A DNA stretch of 39,745 bases from Schoenoplectus triqueter (GCA_964058805.1 CAXKVV010000018.1:1-39745), one strand, 5' to 3'. Shown: positions 11,041 to 23,210, counted from the first letter of the stretch. Numbers and translations are program-made. The notes: generated from the letters alone by a model not told the origin.

Positions 11041-12310
11041 ACCGACTCTCTCTTGTACGATGTTATTACTGCTCTTTATTGTAATGCATGCAATATTTCT
11101 ATTTGTTGCGTTGGACATGGAACTCTCCCAACTATATTTAATGAAATTGGGAAGTCTATGGCATATTTCTTTTTAAAGATAAGAATAAAACTCCAAGTAG
11201 TCATTCATTTTTAAATATTCATGAATAATTTTTTGTTGGAATATTAAACTTAGGAGAGTATTTTTTTATACCAATTACTAGTCCGTCTTATCTAACAATC
11301 TGTTTTCGTTTCGGGCTGATTTTCAACTAATTAATTACCTCTTTCCCCCGTTTTCAAGGATTTACATTTGCATCATGTCCTGTCTGGACCGTTGGATCAA
11401 ATAGAAAACACTCCAACACATCCGTTTCAAATCACATCCATCTGTTATTAACTTATTATTCTTACAAAATTTCTCCGCCGAATTGGGCAAATGAAGCAGC
11501 GAAAATTGATCAACTGCACTGCACCCCACAATAATTGATTTGTGGACCGGCTGTAAGCCTGTAACCAATCATGATTTCTCTAAATACGTCCGATTTCGTA
11601 CACGACCGAGTTCGCCATCAAATCCGATTTCCTCGTGATAATGATGATTTTAACTTAAATAGCAGCCAGGATAGTCTATTAAGGGTTGAATTGAACCCTG
11701 TAGGCCGGCCCGCTGAAAAGTTACCCCTGCCTCAACCAATTCTGTTTAGCTCGTTGTTCGCGAGTTTTTCGAAGAAAAATGAGCATTTAGTTCTTATTCG
11801 GTCCGATTTTTTTTTCTTATAAGTATTAGATTTAATCTAAAAAAGACGAGCTTTTTCTAACCCGATTTGTTCAAGCCAATCCTTTCCAAATTTGGTCCGT
11901 TCCTTATCAAATCTTTATACTTTAATTATATTTAAAAAATCCGAAAAAAATATAAAAATAATAAAACACAAAAAGTTCTATATATTTTTATTATAATTAT
12001 AGTTATAAATTTTACTTTATTTTTTAATATTTTATGTTATATTTTAATTATATTTAAAAATAAAAAAAATAACTAAAAAGTGACAGCCCCTTTCAAACTT
12101 GATACTTAGAATCCAAAAGACGCGATAAGGATCGGACTGAAGAATTATATCCTTTGAACCTAGACTCTTACAAAATTTTTATCGAATTCAGATCTTATCT
12201 GATCCATTCATAGAGCCGCTCAGACACTTCAAAAATTCGGCCCGACACAATACGTAATAGCAGCTAAGCAGCGCCAACGATGGATGGCTGATTGGATGGA
12301 ACCAGATCTG
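11041..12310. other. Intergenic DNA with decayed repeat text
   Basis: No gene is supported. From 11682 onward the text (AGGGTT..AACCCT palindrome at 11682-11699, then GGCCGGCCCG and recurring GGTCCGATT/CGGCCCGAC words around an AT-rich core to about 12250) looks like another degenerate non-autonomous element. The plus-strand frame at 11571-11822 has no domain. Confidence 0.45.
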
Positions 12311-12447
12311 CTGTCGCGCGGCACCGTGCGGTGCAGAACGTGGTCCGTTCGATCACTTTGAGATTCGTGCTAACTCGAATCTTAAAGTATTAATTCGAAT
12401 CTTGAAGTGATCGAACGGACCACGTGCTGCGCCGTGCCGCGCGACAG
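12311..12447. repeat. GC-rich inverted repeat (hairpin) with G-box
   Basis: Left arm 12311-12367 (from CTGTCGCGCGGCAC to GATTCG) pairs with right arm 12396-12447 (from CGAATCTT to GCGACAG), with a few mismatches and small indels. The 28-bp loop is AT-rich. Near the middle of the arms is GTGGTCCGTTCGATCACTT; the right arm carries CCACGTG (a G-box). The arms are much GC-richer than the flanks. This could be a small foldback transposon or a hairpin RNA source. Confidence 0.75.
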
Positions 12448-12676
12448 TGGATCCGGATCCCTGATTGGATCCATCCTCTCATTTGGCATCCGGACTTCGG
12501 AGCTCTTTGCACCCCCATCATTGTGCCCACGTGAAGCTCTGTAAATCTTGTCTTCACATGTCATGGGATTTCCTGTGGCCATAGATCCGTGATAACCCTT
12601 GAGGCGGATGACAGCAGTGATTCTGACAAATCCGTAAAACAAGTTAAACGATCATGTTTAATTGGTTAATAGTTAA

Positions 12677-12948
12677 TAGTTAATACGTGTTCGTTCGATG
12701 CATCATACATCTGCATGATTTCATTCTTATTAGAACTTCCTATGCTCGCATATTATTAATCATCTTATAGTTAATACGTGTTCGTTCGATGCATCATACA
12801 TCTGCATGATTTCATTCTTATTAGAATTTCCTATGCTCGCATATTATTAATCATCTTATAGTGAATACGTGTTCGTTCGATGCATCATACATCTGCATGA
12901 TTTCATTCTTATTAGAACTCCCTATGCTCGCATATTATTAATCATCTT
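12677..12948. repeat. Tandem repeat, three copies of a 91-bp unit
   Basis: Units start at 12677, 12768 and 12859. Each runs from TAGTTAATACGTGTTCGTTC (third copy TAGTGAATACG) through GATGCATCATACATCTGCAT to TATTATTAATCATCTT. Copies differ at only a few bases, so the amplification is recent. There is no coding frame. The unit contains ACGTG and overlapping GCATGAT/ATGCATCAT words. Confidence 0.92.
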
Positions 12949-14044
12949 CGCTTATAATAAAAGGCGGAGGGTGGGCATCATTAAGGTATGAGAGATTAGA
13001 GTATGGCAAGTCTTTTCCGAGAGTGTGGTAAAAATGTTCAACTTCAATACTTGATTGCTTCGTATCTGACTTCGATTTTAACTCGTTTATTTAAGGCTGC
13101 GTTTCTCTTTGTGACGAGTACAGACACAGTTCCAATACAAATGGTCAAAATTAATGCAATGACTACGTTCCCGCACGAGCATATCCTTTGTGTGGGGGTG
13201 GGGTACATTCTTCAGTGACCCATATAATGGTCCCCTATGCTACTGAGAAACCGAACTCGCTTTATCTCATATAAGTTGCCAACTTGCCATGCTATATTTT
13301 GTTCGGCTAGGTGAATCCATAAAAATTATAAATTTGGACACAATGAATATAATTATCTAAAGAAAACTTTATATCATCTAATTTATTAATTAATTCAACA
13401 ACAATTAAGTCTAAACTCAACTATAGAAATAAATATTATTTTAAAAGTCTTGAAAGATTTATTTTTGTATTTCACTAAATTTTAAAATTGAAGCCCAGAT
13501 TTTGATCTGGGATTGCCTCTTAATAAATCCACACCTACTTTAAACATGCTATATATAATACAAATGCTATCTAGTATCTACTATCCCATGTAGCATCATC
13601 AGTACGGATACAAGTATTCTACTCAAAGTTTCAATTTTCGATATGATTCAGTTTAAAACTTCAAATCTATCCGAAGGTTGAATAGCCTGGAGTGGATAAG
13701 GATTTACACTTTTGACTTGTCACCAATCTGGTCGGGCTGAATTTGGTCAGACTCGACCAGATTTAATTAATTGTGTTTTTGTTATGAATTAGTATGAAAT
13801 TAACATAAATAGAAAATTTATTTTGTATTCATTAAGAATAAGTGTGTATTAATTAAGATTAATTTACATAAAAGGCAAATTTTGCATGTTGAATATTTGT
13901 TCAAATAAGGTAAATTGTAAAAATGGAGTAGCGTCTATAAAAAACCTAAGAACACCCACCACCCGTCCAACAAATAACAAAAACAAAAGGTGCTCAATAT
14001 GTGATCAATGACCCCAACAAATCATTGCTCAATAGTTCAATTGC
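12949..14044. other. Intergenic DNA, no gene seen
   Basis: AT-rich sequence between the tandem repeat and the LINE remnant. A 71-codon frame at 13003-13218 has no recognised domain. Around 13660-13770 there is text like GGTCGGGCTGAATTTGGTC, akin to the GGGTCGGGT repeat class. The exact 5' edge of the LINE is not visible and could lie within this stretch. Confidence 0.45.
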
Positions 14045-15720
14045 AATTCTGAATAAATATGCTTCCTAATATTTTAAAAAATACTAGGGGATTTGAAGAT
14101 AAATGGATAGTACGGATCAAACAAATACTTGAATCCAAAAAGTCTTAGACAAGGAGATCTCTCTCCCCTTTCTTATTTAATCTAGTAGTTGATACTCTTT
14201 CAAAAATATTTAAAAAAGGTTAGAATTTAGCTTATATAAAGGGATTAGAAAATTTTGAAGGATTAAAAATAACAAATCTACAATATGCAGATGACACTCT
14301 AATCTTTCTACATACAGAGGAAAGAATGATAGAAACTCTAAAATTATTATTAGTTCAGTTTGAGAACCTATCTGGTTTAAAAATTAATTAGTCTAAAAGT
14401 GAGCTAATTACTTTAAATATAACAGAACAAGAAGGGACACATTTAGCTAATATTTTAGGTTGTTAGTTAGGGCAATTACAAATTAAATATTTAGGGGTAT
14501 CTCTACGTTGAAAAAAAACTTAGAAATAGGGATTGGGAGTTCCTAACTAAAAAAATAGAGAACAAATTAGATAATTGGAAAGGAAAATTATTGTCCTTAG
14601 GGAGTATATTAACATTAATCAAATCAGTTCTTAATGCTATACCAATATTCTGAATGACTATATTTAGATTATCAAGTAAAGTAAGACAAAAAATTGAGCA
14701 ATTATGTAGAAGATTCCTTTGGTTTGGAGGAAATAATGTTAGAAAAAAAATCATACTGTCTATTTGTATGGAAAGTAGTTTGTAACAGTTTTGAACAAGA
14801 GGGGTTAGGTGTTTTAAATTTAAAAATGATGAATAAGCCTCTTTTATGTAAATGGCTATGGAGATATCACAATCATGCAGAAAAGAATTTATGGAAAGAT
14901 ATTATTAACATTAGATATAAGAATAGAAGAGTTTCTAGTAATATATATGTTTCAATTTTGAAAACAAGTTTGTAAAGAAAATGATATATTTAACACTAGT
15001 ATAAATAAAAAAAATAAGAAATTGAAATAACACATTATTTTGGAAAGACGGATAGTTTTCTGAATGTGCATTACAATCACAATATCCAATGTTATATGAA
15101 ATTACACTAAATGAAAATGCAACAGTACTTCAGATAATAGGATATAACATATACTATTTAATATTTTCAAGACCTTAATAACTTTGACAACAACTCTTTC
15201 ATCTTTATAATGAATTATCTAGAATATCATTAATCTTAAATAATGATCAGATACTATGGAGATGAGATTTCAAAGGTTATTTTAGCACTAATTCATGTTA
15301 TACATGGTTAAATTATGGAGGTGTATTTAATATCCAATTTATATCTATCTGACAAGCTCGTATACCCCTTAGGATAAAAATATTTCTCTGGCTTGTAAAA
15401 CAAAAAAACTATTGACAACATATAATTTAGCTAAAAGAGGCTGGCAAGAAAATTTATATTGTGTTTTTTGTAATATTGAGGAACCCATAAATCATCTATT
15501 TATGCATTGCTCCTTATCATCCTGTATATGGAATTGGATTGCAAATTATAACAGTTTTATTTTTGATGGTATTATAATAGAAGATCTATGACATATAAAT
15601 GCTTATATACCATTTAAGGATGATAATATATGTGAAATGGTAAGAGGGGTTATTTTTATGGATTTTATGGAAAGAAAGAAATAGATTAATATTTGGGGGG
15701 GGGGGGGAGTAATTGTAAAA

Positions 15721-16490
15721 GTGTTAGACAGATTGCAGATGATATATTAGCTTTGTTAAAATACTAGAGTCAAATCAAGGGACAAAATTATACTGATAAT
15801 TTGGATAAAATAATACCTCCTAATGTTAAAACTTATCTATGCAGATACTAGGAGAAACCTTAAGTATAGGTTCAGGGACCGAGCAAGAAGCTTTGTTTGA
15901 CGTAGAAACTGAATTAATGGTCTATGATAACATCAGTAATTGAAAATTCAACTAGAAGCATTACTTAGATTCTTAGATTTTTAGTTTTTAGAAGTATTAC
16001 TCCATGCCTCTTTTTTCAGCTATGCCCCATTTTATTTTGTAGCAGGGATAGATGCTTTTGCAGTGCAGAGACTATGCCGATTGGGTTTGAAAAGAATGAT
16101 AATATATGTGAAAGTGTTAGACGGATTGCAGACGATATATTAGCTTTGTTAAAATACTGGAGTCAAATCAAGAGACAAAATTATACTGATAATTTGGATA
16201 AAATAATACCTCCTAATGTTAAAACTTATCTGTGCAGATACTAGGAGAAACCTTAAGTATAGGTTCAGGGGCCGAGCAAGAAGCTTTGTTTGACGTAGAA
16301 ACTAAATTAATGGTCTATGAAAACATCAGTAATTTAAAATTCAACTAGAAGTATTAGTTAGATTCTTAGATTTTTAGTTTTTAGAAGTATTACTTCATGC
16401 CTCTTTTTTCAGCTATGTCCCATTTTATTTTGTAGCAGGATAGATGCTTTTACAGTGCAGAGACTATGTCGATTGGGTTTGAAAAGAATG
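15721..16490 (+). repeat. Tandem duplication of the LINE 3' region (offset 393 bp)
   Basis: 15721-16097 and 16114-16490 are near-identical, from GTGTTAGACAGATTGCAGA to GGGTTTGAAAAGAATG. The 16 bases between them (ATAATATATGTGAAA) match 15622-15637, which lies just upstream of copy 1. So the duplicated unit began at about 15620 and the second copy then lost about 80 bp between similar GTGAAA/GTAAAA sites. Confidence 0.85.
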
Positions 16491-16652
16491 GAGAACTGGA
16501 GGTTTTAATTATTGTTAGTAGTAAGTTTAGTTTTTGTTGCATTTTGAGTAATGATTGTTATGCAGAACAATGTTGTTTGTTTGTTGGCTTGAATACAATT
16601 GTGATGGGATTGTTTGAATTTGTTTTGTTAACTACTTAGGGTACTGGGTTGT

Positions 16653-16695
16653 GGTACCATCCAAACAAAGTTTCGTAATGAAACGGATGGGTACC
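16653..16695 (+). other. Stem-loop at the LINE 3' end
   Basis: GGTACCATCC at 16653-16662 pairs with GGATGGGTACC at 16685-16695 (one bulged G). It lies at the apparent 3' end of the LINE. Some LINE reverse transcriptases recognise 3' stem-loops; whether this one did is inference. Confidence 0.5.
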
Positions 16696-16700
16696 ACTAA

Positions 16701-17250
16701 TTTTAGAAAATATATTTTAATTTACATAGATTAACAATTATTCAAAACATAAGTATTCAATTACATAATACGTTTTTATTTCATTTTTATTTCAATCACT
16801 TATATTCTTTATCTTAATTTGTCATCATAAAAGTTAATTACATAAACAATTAAACATAATGCAATTAATCTAATAGTTCAATAGCAAACTAGAAAAATCT
16901 CAAAGTGACCATGAGTTCAACCATTTTTACGAACGCAAAAAAGGAGAGCCTAGAGTTACCTTCACTAAAAAAAATAAAAAAAAAATGATGCAAAATTTTC
17001 ATACTTAAAAATGAAAAAAAAATAACAAAAGTTATGAAATAAGGAACCATTCATTTTCTAATTGATGATGAAAATTATAATGTATTATAAAACAACACGT
17101 ATTTTTTTATTGATATTAGTTATTCCATAATCGCATCTTTCGTAGAAAGATAGATAAAACATATAAAGTAAAATAAAAATGAAATAGAAATGTATATATT
17201 TAATTGAGTGTTTTTTGTAAATACTTACTAACTTAATGTATATTTAAAAA
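16701..17250. other. Intergenic AT-rich DNA, nothing recognised
   Basis: A-rich and T-rich runs with no reading frame of note on either strand and no inverted ends that I could match. Confidence 0.5.
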
Positions 17251-17621
17251 AGGGTGGGATCTCTCTTGACAACTAGTTAACTTGATAATCTTAACAACTA
17301 ACTTAATATGTATTTGTAGAAAATCTTAAATGGAAAAAATTATAAATATATTTTTAAACTTATAAATTGATCATGTTTTAAATTTCATACAATTTAAATG
17401 TCAGTGGATATTCTATCTTAGACTATTAAATTTAAACAACTAAATTACTATATAATTTTGATTACTCTTAATGAAATATCAATTATATTCAAATGCATGA
17501 GATTCAAAACACGATCAATCAATAAAAGTTTAAGAATACATTTACAATTTTTTTTATAAATTTATATTAAGTTGGTTGTCAAAATTACCAAGTTAGCTAG
17601 TTGTCAAAAGATCCCCACTCT
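17251..17621. mobile_element. Foldback MITE, copy 2 (about 371 bp)
   Basis: The left end AGGGTGGGATCTCTCTTGAC is the inverted partner of the right end, whose complement reads AGAGTGGGGATCTTTTGAC. The match continues through AACTAGTTAACTTG and CAACTTAATATAAATTT deep into both arms, about 150 bp each. There is no coding capacity. It shares its end and arm sequence with 23211-23600, and more distantly with 2385-2751. Confidence 0.8.
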
Positions 17622-18820
17622 TTAAAAAAATTATTAAAACGAAATATTAGATAGCAATAATATGCTGTTAGGTTATTTGACACGAATTAAATAATTAGAG
17701 AAAGGGGGTGATTAAGGTATTTGTCGAAATTAACAGCTTGGTTCAAATAATCGCCGCCTAAAAATTTTAGGGCCATTACCGCTAAAAAGAACCTAACCTG
17801 GATCACGCGAATAGGAGAAAAATAATACAACAACAACAATAATAAAGTTTTTAATATCAAACTAGTATCGGTGATGTTTTTAAAAACACAAAAATTTATA
17901 TTTTCATGTAAAAAAGAAATAAAAATAAAAATAATTTAATAATTAATGTAAATTTCAATCATGGATAAATAATTAATATAAAATAAATGCAGAATTGTGA
18001 GAAAAGTTATCATTCATAATTTAATAAAAGTTAAAATTCATGATTTGATGGTAATCTAAAAAAACAAAAATAAAATAGAGCAATTATACTTCTAAATTAT
18101 GTATCATTTTGTGTAACAATTAAAATTGAGATAAAATTATAACTTCAAAACAAATGGTCATAGATAGTAACACTATTTGACAAATAACGCAATCTGATGG
18201 TTGATATAAGCTCTAAAATTCAATAAAAAATCTGAATCGTTCAAAACATTTATGTGCTTAATAAAGAGTAGAGATAAATTAAAGTAGGAGAATAGGAGAA
18301 AAATAATAAAGTAATAATTTATGATAATTTATATATTTGAGACGAGAGTAAATTTAATTATCAACATGAAGATTTTCTTAGCATAATTGTTCTCCAAGTT
18401 TGTCACAAAATATGCTAAGCATGTGTTATTATTATAAATAGAGTCCACGACACATAATAGAACGCATATATCTCTTGGAAACATGCATTGTTGTTGAACA
18501 TGCTTGACAACCCAATTTAATTTTAAATATGTTCACAAGTGGTAGTAAATCACTTTTCAAGTCACAACTTGCCGATTTAATTTTATTGAATCTTTCCGGA
18601 TTAAACCCGGTAAATATATATCCTCTTCAGGACTGTTTAAATAGGGTCCCACTTTCTCTGTTTGAACTGTCCAATCTAAAATAGATAAATCAAATTTCCA
18701 TATAGCTCCCATTTAGAAGCAATGGAGAGGAGGCCCCAGTTCAAAAGGGCACTCTGTAACTTTAGAAGTAGCGGATTTTTTACTTAAACGCCCAAAAACA
18801 AATCTTAACTACACAATCTA
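17622..18820. other. Intergenic AT-rich DNA
   Basis: No gene, RNA or paired inverted ends recognised. The stretch 18680-18790 is slightly less AT-rich but has no conserved reading frame. Confidence 0.5.
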
Positions 18821-18950
18821 AGAGTAAATTTATTTTCATAAACGGTCTAACATCTTTGCTTTGTGTGTTTGGACAGATAAAATAAAAATTTAAGAGCGTG
18901 AGTTCAACTCACGCCGTTAGTTAGACCGTTTGTGAAAATAACTTTGCTCT
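18821..18950. mobile_element. Short MITE (about 130 bp) with 31-bp inverted ends
   Basis: The left end 18821-18851 (AGAGTAAATTTATTTTCATA through GGTCTAAC) and right end 18920-18950 are inverted repeats with few mismatches. Inside is a perfect 9-bp stem, GCGTGAGTT-C-AACTCACGC, at 18896-18914. Confidence 0.75.
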
Positions 18951-20045
18951 AAAACCGATAATATTAATTATTAAACTCTTTAATTAAAAACTCCCAGTTA
19001 GCAACCCAAACAGGAGATTCTCCTTTTCTAAAAACTAAAAAAGTCTTTTTCTCTCGTTTCACTTTTCGTAGAGCTGAGAAAGTTCACCATTTCCGAGGAA
19101 AGGTCGGGATTATTCCATCGTTTTCACAACCTAGACCTTATTGGTTTTGCCTCATCTTCTGTAATTACTCTATCTGAAATCTTAGAAAATAATCAATATT
19201 TTATATTTACTTGAATAACAACACTGTTGTGGTAATGTACAGATAGTTATTGTAGAAGAAACATTGTAGAGAAATGGACTTCAGTGTTTAGTTTTCCCTA
19301 AAGTGAAATGTACCATGTACCGGACTCTTTGTATTGGTCCCACTCGTCACTAAAACCCACGCACCTCCCTTTGGTACCACGTAAACCAGGCCTCAGTGCC
19401 TCTCCCCCCTTCAACGGATCTCTTCACCTCACTCTCTCCCCACTTTGTCTAGTTGCAAGAAAACACACCGACCGAGCTTTGCAGATCTGCAATCTATATT
19501 ATTTGATCGAATCAAATAATATACATAAATCCATTCTCTCTCTGACTCCATGTGCGCGCTCCTTGAATATCTGCTCCTCTTCTCTCTCTCTCTCTTTTAC
19601 TCTGACCTCTTAGCCAGAGACTTGTCCTGTTCTCTTCCACCCCTTTTCTCAGACGCATTATGGTTTGGTTTAATCTTTTCTTATGACAGAATATCTTGAG
19701 TCTTTATGAACTCGTGACTTCTGAGATTTTCTTTGCAAGGCTTAATGTACTCTGTTTTTTTCTGGTACAGCGGTGCAGGCTGAAGCGTGAACTCGACTTA
19801 TTGCCCTGCTTTTCGCAGTAGTTCAGTGCAGTTTGACGAGACTGGATCTATCAATTAGTGGTGCTTTGCATGCTCCATTGAAGAGCTTGATCTCAAAATA
19901 CGTGGTCAAACCGGTCAAAACCCTTAAAATTAAAGGCAGATCTTGGTCGATGCAATGCATTAAATTGCAACTTCACTAACTGAGACCCCCATGGACTCCA
20001 ATACTTGATAAGATACGCCCCTTCAATCTAATCCCAGAGTTTTTG
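18951..20045 (+). promoter_or_regulatory. Promoter and 5' leader of the remorin gene
   Basis: This region precedes the remorin ATG. It has a CT-rich microsatellite (19577-19597) typical of plant 5' leaders. TTTTTCTGGTACAG at 19759-19772 looks like a splice acceptor, so a leader intron is possible. A five-codon upstream reading frame lies at 19991-20008 (ATG GAC TCC AAT ACT TGA), 37 bases before the main ATG. The in-frame sequence above 20046 has no earlier ATG before a stop at 19977, which supports the chosen start. Confidence 0.5.
19991..20008 (+). other. Upstream ORF of five codons before the remorin start
   Basis: ATG GAC TCC AAT ACT TGA lies in the leader, in a different frame from the main ORF and ending 37 bases before it. 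Short upstream frames often lower translation of the main frame. Whether this one is on the mature mRNA is not shown. Confidence 0.4.
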
Positions 20046-22022
20046 ATGTCGCAATTACAAATTGAAACCATGAAATCTATAGATGACAAGACATGCTACA
20101 ACTACCCCTCCTCTCAAGATAGCTTTAGCACAAACTCGTCCTACACAAACCATAAATCTCGCAACAACCACCATCAAAACAAAGTCTTGAATTCACGCAC
20201 AAAACCGACTCCTTCCAAGTGGGATGATGCACAGAAATGGCTGGTTGGCTTTTCCGGTGACCGCAACAATGGTAAAACGAAACCCCGCAACTCAAATGCT
20301 GATGACAGGAGGTTACTCACTTCTCTGTCTCAGAACGGGAGGAACTCCTGTAGCAGTTTGGAAGGCGCCTTCGACTATAGCTTCATACTTCCAATCGGTA
20401 CCAATGGCATGAACATGGATGAGGGAGAAACAAAAAAGATAGACTGTGAGAGTACAGTCAGTACAGTCCTTGAGGCATCACCGGTTGCGACCCGGTCGAT
20501 TTGTCTTCGAGATATGGGCACAGAGATGACGCCTATAGCGAGCAAGGAACCTTCTAGAACAGGTACGCCATTGAAGGCCTCGACCCCAGTTGTCAGAAGC
20601 CCGATCTCTTCTAGGTCCTCTACGCCGGGGAGGAGACAAGAGGGTCAACAGAAAGGGACATGTCCAGTTGGAATGAGGAGCGGAGAAGGTTTGGACAAGG
20701 CAAATGGAGAGGGCGGTGAATGCAATGGGTTGGAGGATAACGGGTCTGTAGAGAAGGTAAACCCGAATTCGCTGGAGTCCCGTGCGACGGCTTGGGATGA
20801 GGCTGAAAAAGCCAAGTATATGGCAAGGTAATATGATTAAGAACTTGATTTGTATGAAGTGTTATAGCTAGAATATTGCATTAATGGTATGCGTAGTATT
20901 TCGTTTTATCTATAAGTTTTCTCTATAAAATAATTTATAAAATGACAAGTTTTTTTAATCAGTGGAGCTATTGAGCTAATTTATCTCATCTCACTGAAGA
21001 CCATGTGGTCATGCTGTTAATTATTTGCATTGCATTTTATATTAGAGATACTAGCCTAATTTAAGTATTGCAACTGGCAACTGGCCCATAATTTTTTTGA
21101 GGCAGCAGATGAATGACTTACTGGTCCATATTACCAATTTACCATGTTTTACTGTTCTGGTCCATAATTGTATGCTCGAAAGAGGTTTAAAGAACATCAT
21201 CAATTTTGAGCTGTTTTGGTAGAATCCGGTATTTGATATCAATGCCAGACCAATTTCTGGTATGTGACAGAAAGTGTTGGAATTTTGTTGGAAAAAGAAT
21301 AATGTGCTTATTCAGTAAAGATATTAAAGTTTCAAATCAAATTAACCAGAGTAAACAGAAAAATTGAAAAAAATGACAATAAATTCCAAAACACCTAATG
21401 TTACTGACTAGTCATACCAATATTGACTACATATGAACAGCCTGATAAACCATTCAACCTTTAGTTAATTGATTTTAAATTTATTTATGCTTGATTTCTA
21501 GATATAAACGAGAAGAGGTGAAAATACAGGCATGGGAGAATCATGAGAAAAGAAGAGCAGAGCTGGAAATGAAGAGGGCTGAGGTATGTGTGCATATTCG
21601 TTCTTCATTTTTGCCATTTTATTAAAAATATATTATATATTAGAGAGATTTGTTTAAAAAAAAAAGGTTTCACTAACTAGATATGGATTGAGGTTCTAAT
21701 AAGTATCTATTTTCTTAATTTTTTTTCTCAAAATTTGCGCCAAATTAATCATCTATGAGTCTCGTTTATTGCTCTTCTATCATGATACAAATTCATGCCA
21801 TTTAATCAGGTGAAGGCAGAAAGAATGAAGGCAAGAGCACAAGAGAAGCTGGCCAACAAATTGGCCGCAACTCGCCGAGTTGCAGAGGAGAAGCGTGCGA
21901 GTGCAGAATCCAAGCTAAACGAGCATGCTGCTCGGACCTCCGAGCGAGCCGACTATATCAGACGGACTGGACACCTCCCTTCCTCTTTTTTCTCCTTCAA
22001 GCTGCCATCGCTGTGTGGATAA
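20046..22022 (+). CDS. Remorin family protein, long N-terminal type, three exons
   Basis: Exons are 20046-20827, 21502-21583 and 21810-22022, giving 358 residues ending in TAA; phases 2 and 0 match at both junctions, with standard GT-AG introns. Residues 1-245 are low-complexity (Ser, Asn, Gly, Thr) but carry blocks conserved in long plant remorins: TPSKWDDAQKWL at 55-66, RDMGTEMTPIAS at 155-166 and SRTGTPL near 170. The Remorin_C coiled coil spans about 246-345 (SRATAWDEAEKAKYMARYKR, then alternating Lys/Glu/Ala/Arg helices). The C-terminus YIRRTGHLPSSFFSFKLPSLCG fits the membrane-anchor segment, with a Cys second from last that could be acylated. Remorins sit on the inner face of the plasma membrane in nanodomains and act in microbe interaction and cell-to-cell transport. 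A second Met at residue 9 is an alternative start. The gene appears intact; subgroup not assigned. Confidence 0.92.
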
Positions 22023-23210
22023 TAGAGGATCAATAATTAATAACCCAAAGTAGTTTTCAGCATTTTGGGTTGCCCATTTTCTTCTCGCTTATACTGATGT
22101 TCTCTTTTATCTAATTAGGCTGATGTTAATTTATGGTTGGAATTGTGCAATAGTTTGATTAATTTTGATGTCATAACTGATATCCAAATATAATCTATTA
22201 GATGTTCGGATTTGGCGGTTGGGGCAAGGGGTGATAGTAAAAGGTGGTTTCTGTTCTTTTTTTTTTCTGAACCAGTAAATAGACAAACTTTAGGATGACA
22301 TAATATAATTTCACCAATTTAAGGTCTTTCATGACATAATCTAATTTTTTTGGTCTTTTATGGTCTGATTTCGTTTATACGATTCAGATTTTAGCTACTG
22401 ATTTTTTTTTTATGAATTCCACTCATCATGACATCAAAAATTATGATATCATTATGTTATAAAAAAAATATTACTGCGGATATGAATTCGTGCATCCATA
22501 CATAAAATAAAATTTAGAAAAAATTAGTATATGCAAATAGTACTTAAAAAACGCACCTCCCTTAAACGGAGAGGACCCATAACTATTAAATCGCACCAGT
22601 AATTGAAGGCAATGACTTTTACAGAATATACAGTTTTCCAGTGAAATATCCTCAAAATGCATATTATGCACGAATGAATATATTTATATATAAGAGATTG
22701 TTTTAAGAATTATGCGGCACATATTTTAGAGCAATGAACGGATCATTAATTATGTTGCATGATTGCATCATGTTGTGTAATGGAGAGGATATGAATTGAA
22801 AGCGAGTTGGATGAAAAGACAAACTATATCTTCAAAAAAGCAAAGTTTGTAACGGTTTTTTTTATCTTCTTTTTTCTTTAGTGGGCTTCGACATCCCTCC
22901 AGTCCGAGCACGCTATAGAAGTCCATTTAAGTCGAAGGCCACCACAATAAAACACTGCAAGTTTGAACTACTTTTCGTGTAAAATATTTTTATCTATTTC
23001 TTGAAGGTGGTTATGAATTTATAATGGATTATTTTTCTAGGATTGATACCGTACAATACCCTCCAACATTTTTTGCGTTTGACATCTCTCTTTTCACTCT
23101 TTCATATATATCATAATGTGTCAACACTCACCACGTTTCAATAATATTTAAGGAGTCTAGCTAACTTTCGTTAAATACAACAATTTTCTTTTTTTTTCTG
23201 TATGGAAAGG
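22023..23210. other. 3' flank of remorin and intergenic DNA
   Basis: The first part presumably holds the remorin 3' UTR. Beyond it no domain-bearing frame or paired repeat was recognised. Confidence 0.5.

Larger units (their letters stand above)
14045..16700 (+). pseudogene. L1-type LINE, 3' half of ORF2 with 3' UTR, decayed
   Basis: Reading across frames on the plus strand gives reverse-transcriptase fragments in the normal order: a KW..RIKQILESKK block near 14100, a remnant of the QGDPLSP motif near 14150, LQYADDTLIFLHTEE at about 14279-14321 (YADD is the catalytic motif of non-LTR elements), then GLKIN, DNWKGKLLSLGSI and RRFLWFGG at about 14570-14730. A zinc-finger (zf-RVT) remnant, C-V-F-C then H-L-F-M-H-C, lies at about 15459-15512, followed by a degraded IW.ERN.LIF tail. 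Many stops and frameshifts make it dead. The 5' part including the endonuclease is missing. A 13-base G run at 15695-15707 and a tandem duplication interrupt the 3' end. A hairpin lies at 16653-16695. Confidence 0.85.

Noticed and set aside
12382..12642. 86-codon minus-strand frame
   Set aside because: Overlaps the GC-rich hairpin and shows no family similarity.
12677..12948. Possible CRISPR-like array
   Set aside because: The whole 91-bp unit is repeated without unique spacers, and the DNA is plant nuclear.
13003..13218. 71-codon plus-strand frame as a small gene
   Set aside because: No domain, no splice or promoter support, and surrounded by repeats.
15695..15707. Run of 13 G as a quadruplex or regulatory site
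   Set aside because: A plain homopolymer inside a dead LINE; it could be slippage or a sequencing artefact.
18896..18914. T-arm-like stem GCGTGAGTT-C-AACTCACGC as a tRNA or SINE
   Set aside because: It is centred between the inverted ends of a short MITE and lacks other tRNA parts.
19308..19613. 101-codon plus-strand frame before remorin
   Set aside because: Falls in the promoter/leader with a CT microsatellite; Ser/Leu-rich low-complexity protein, no domain.
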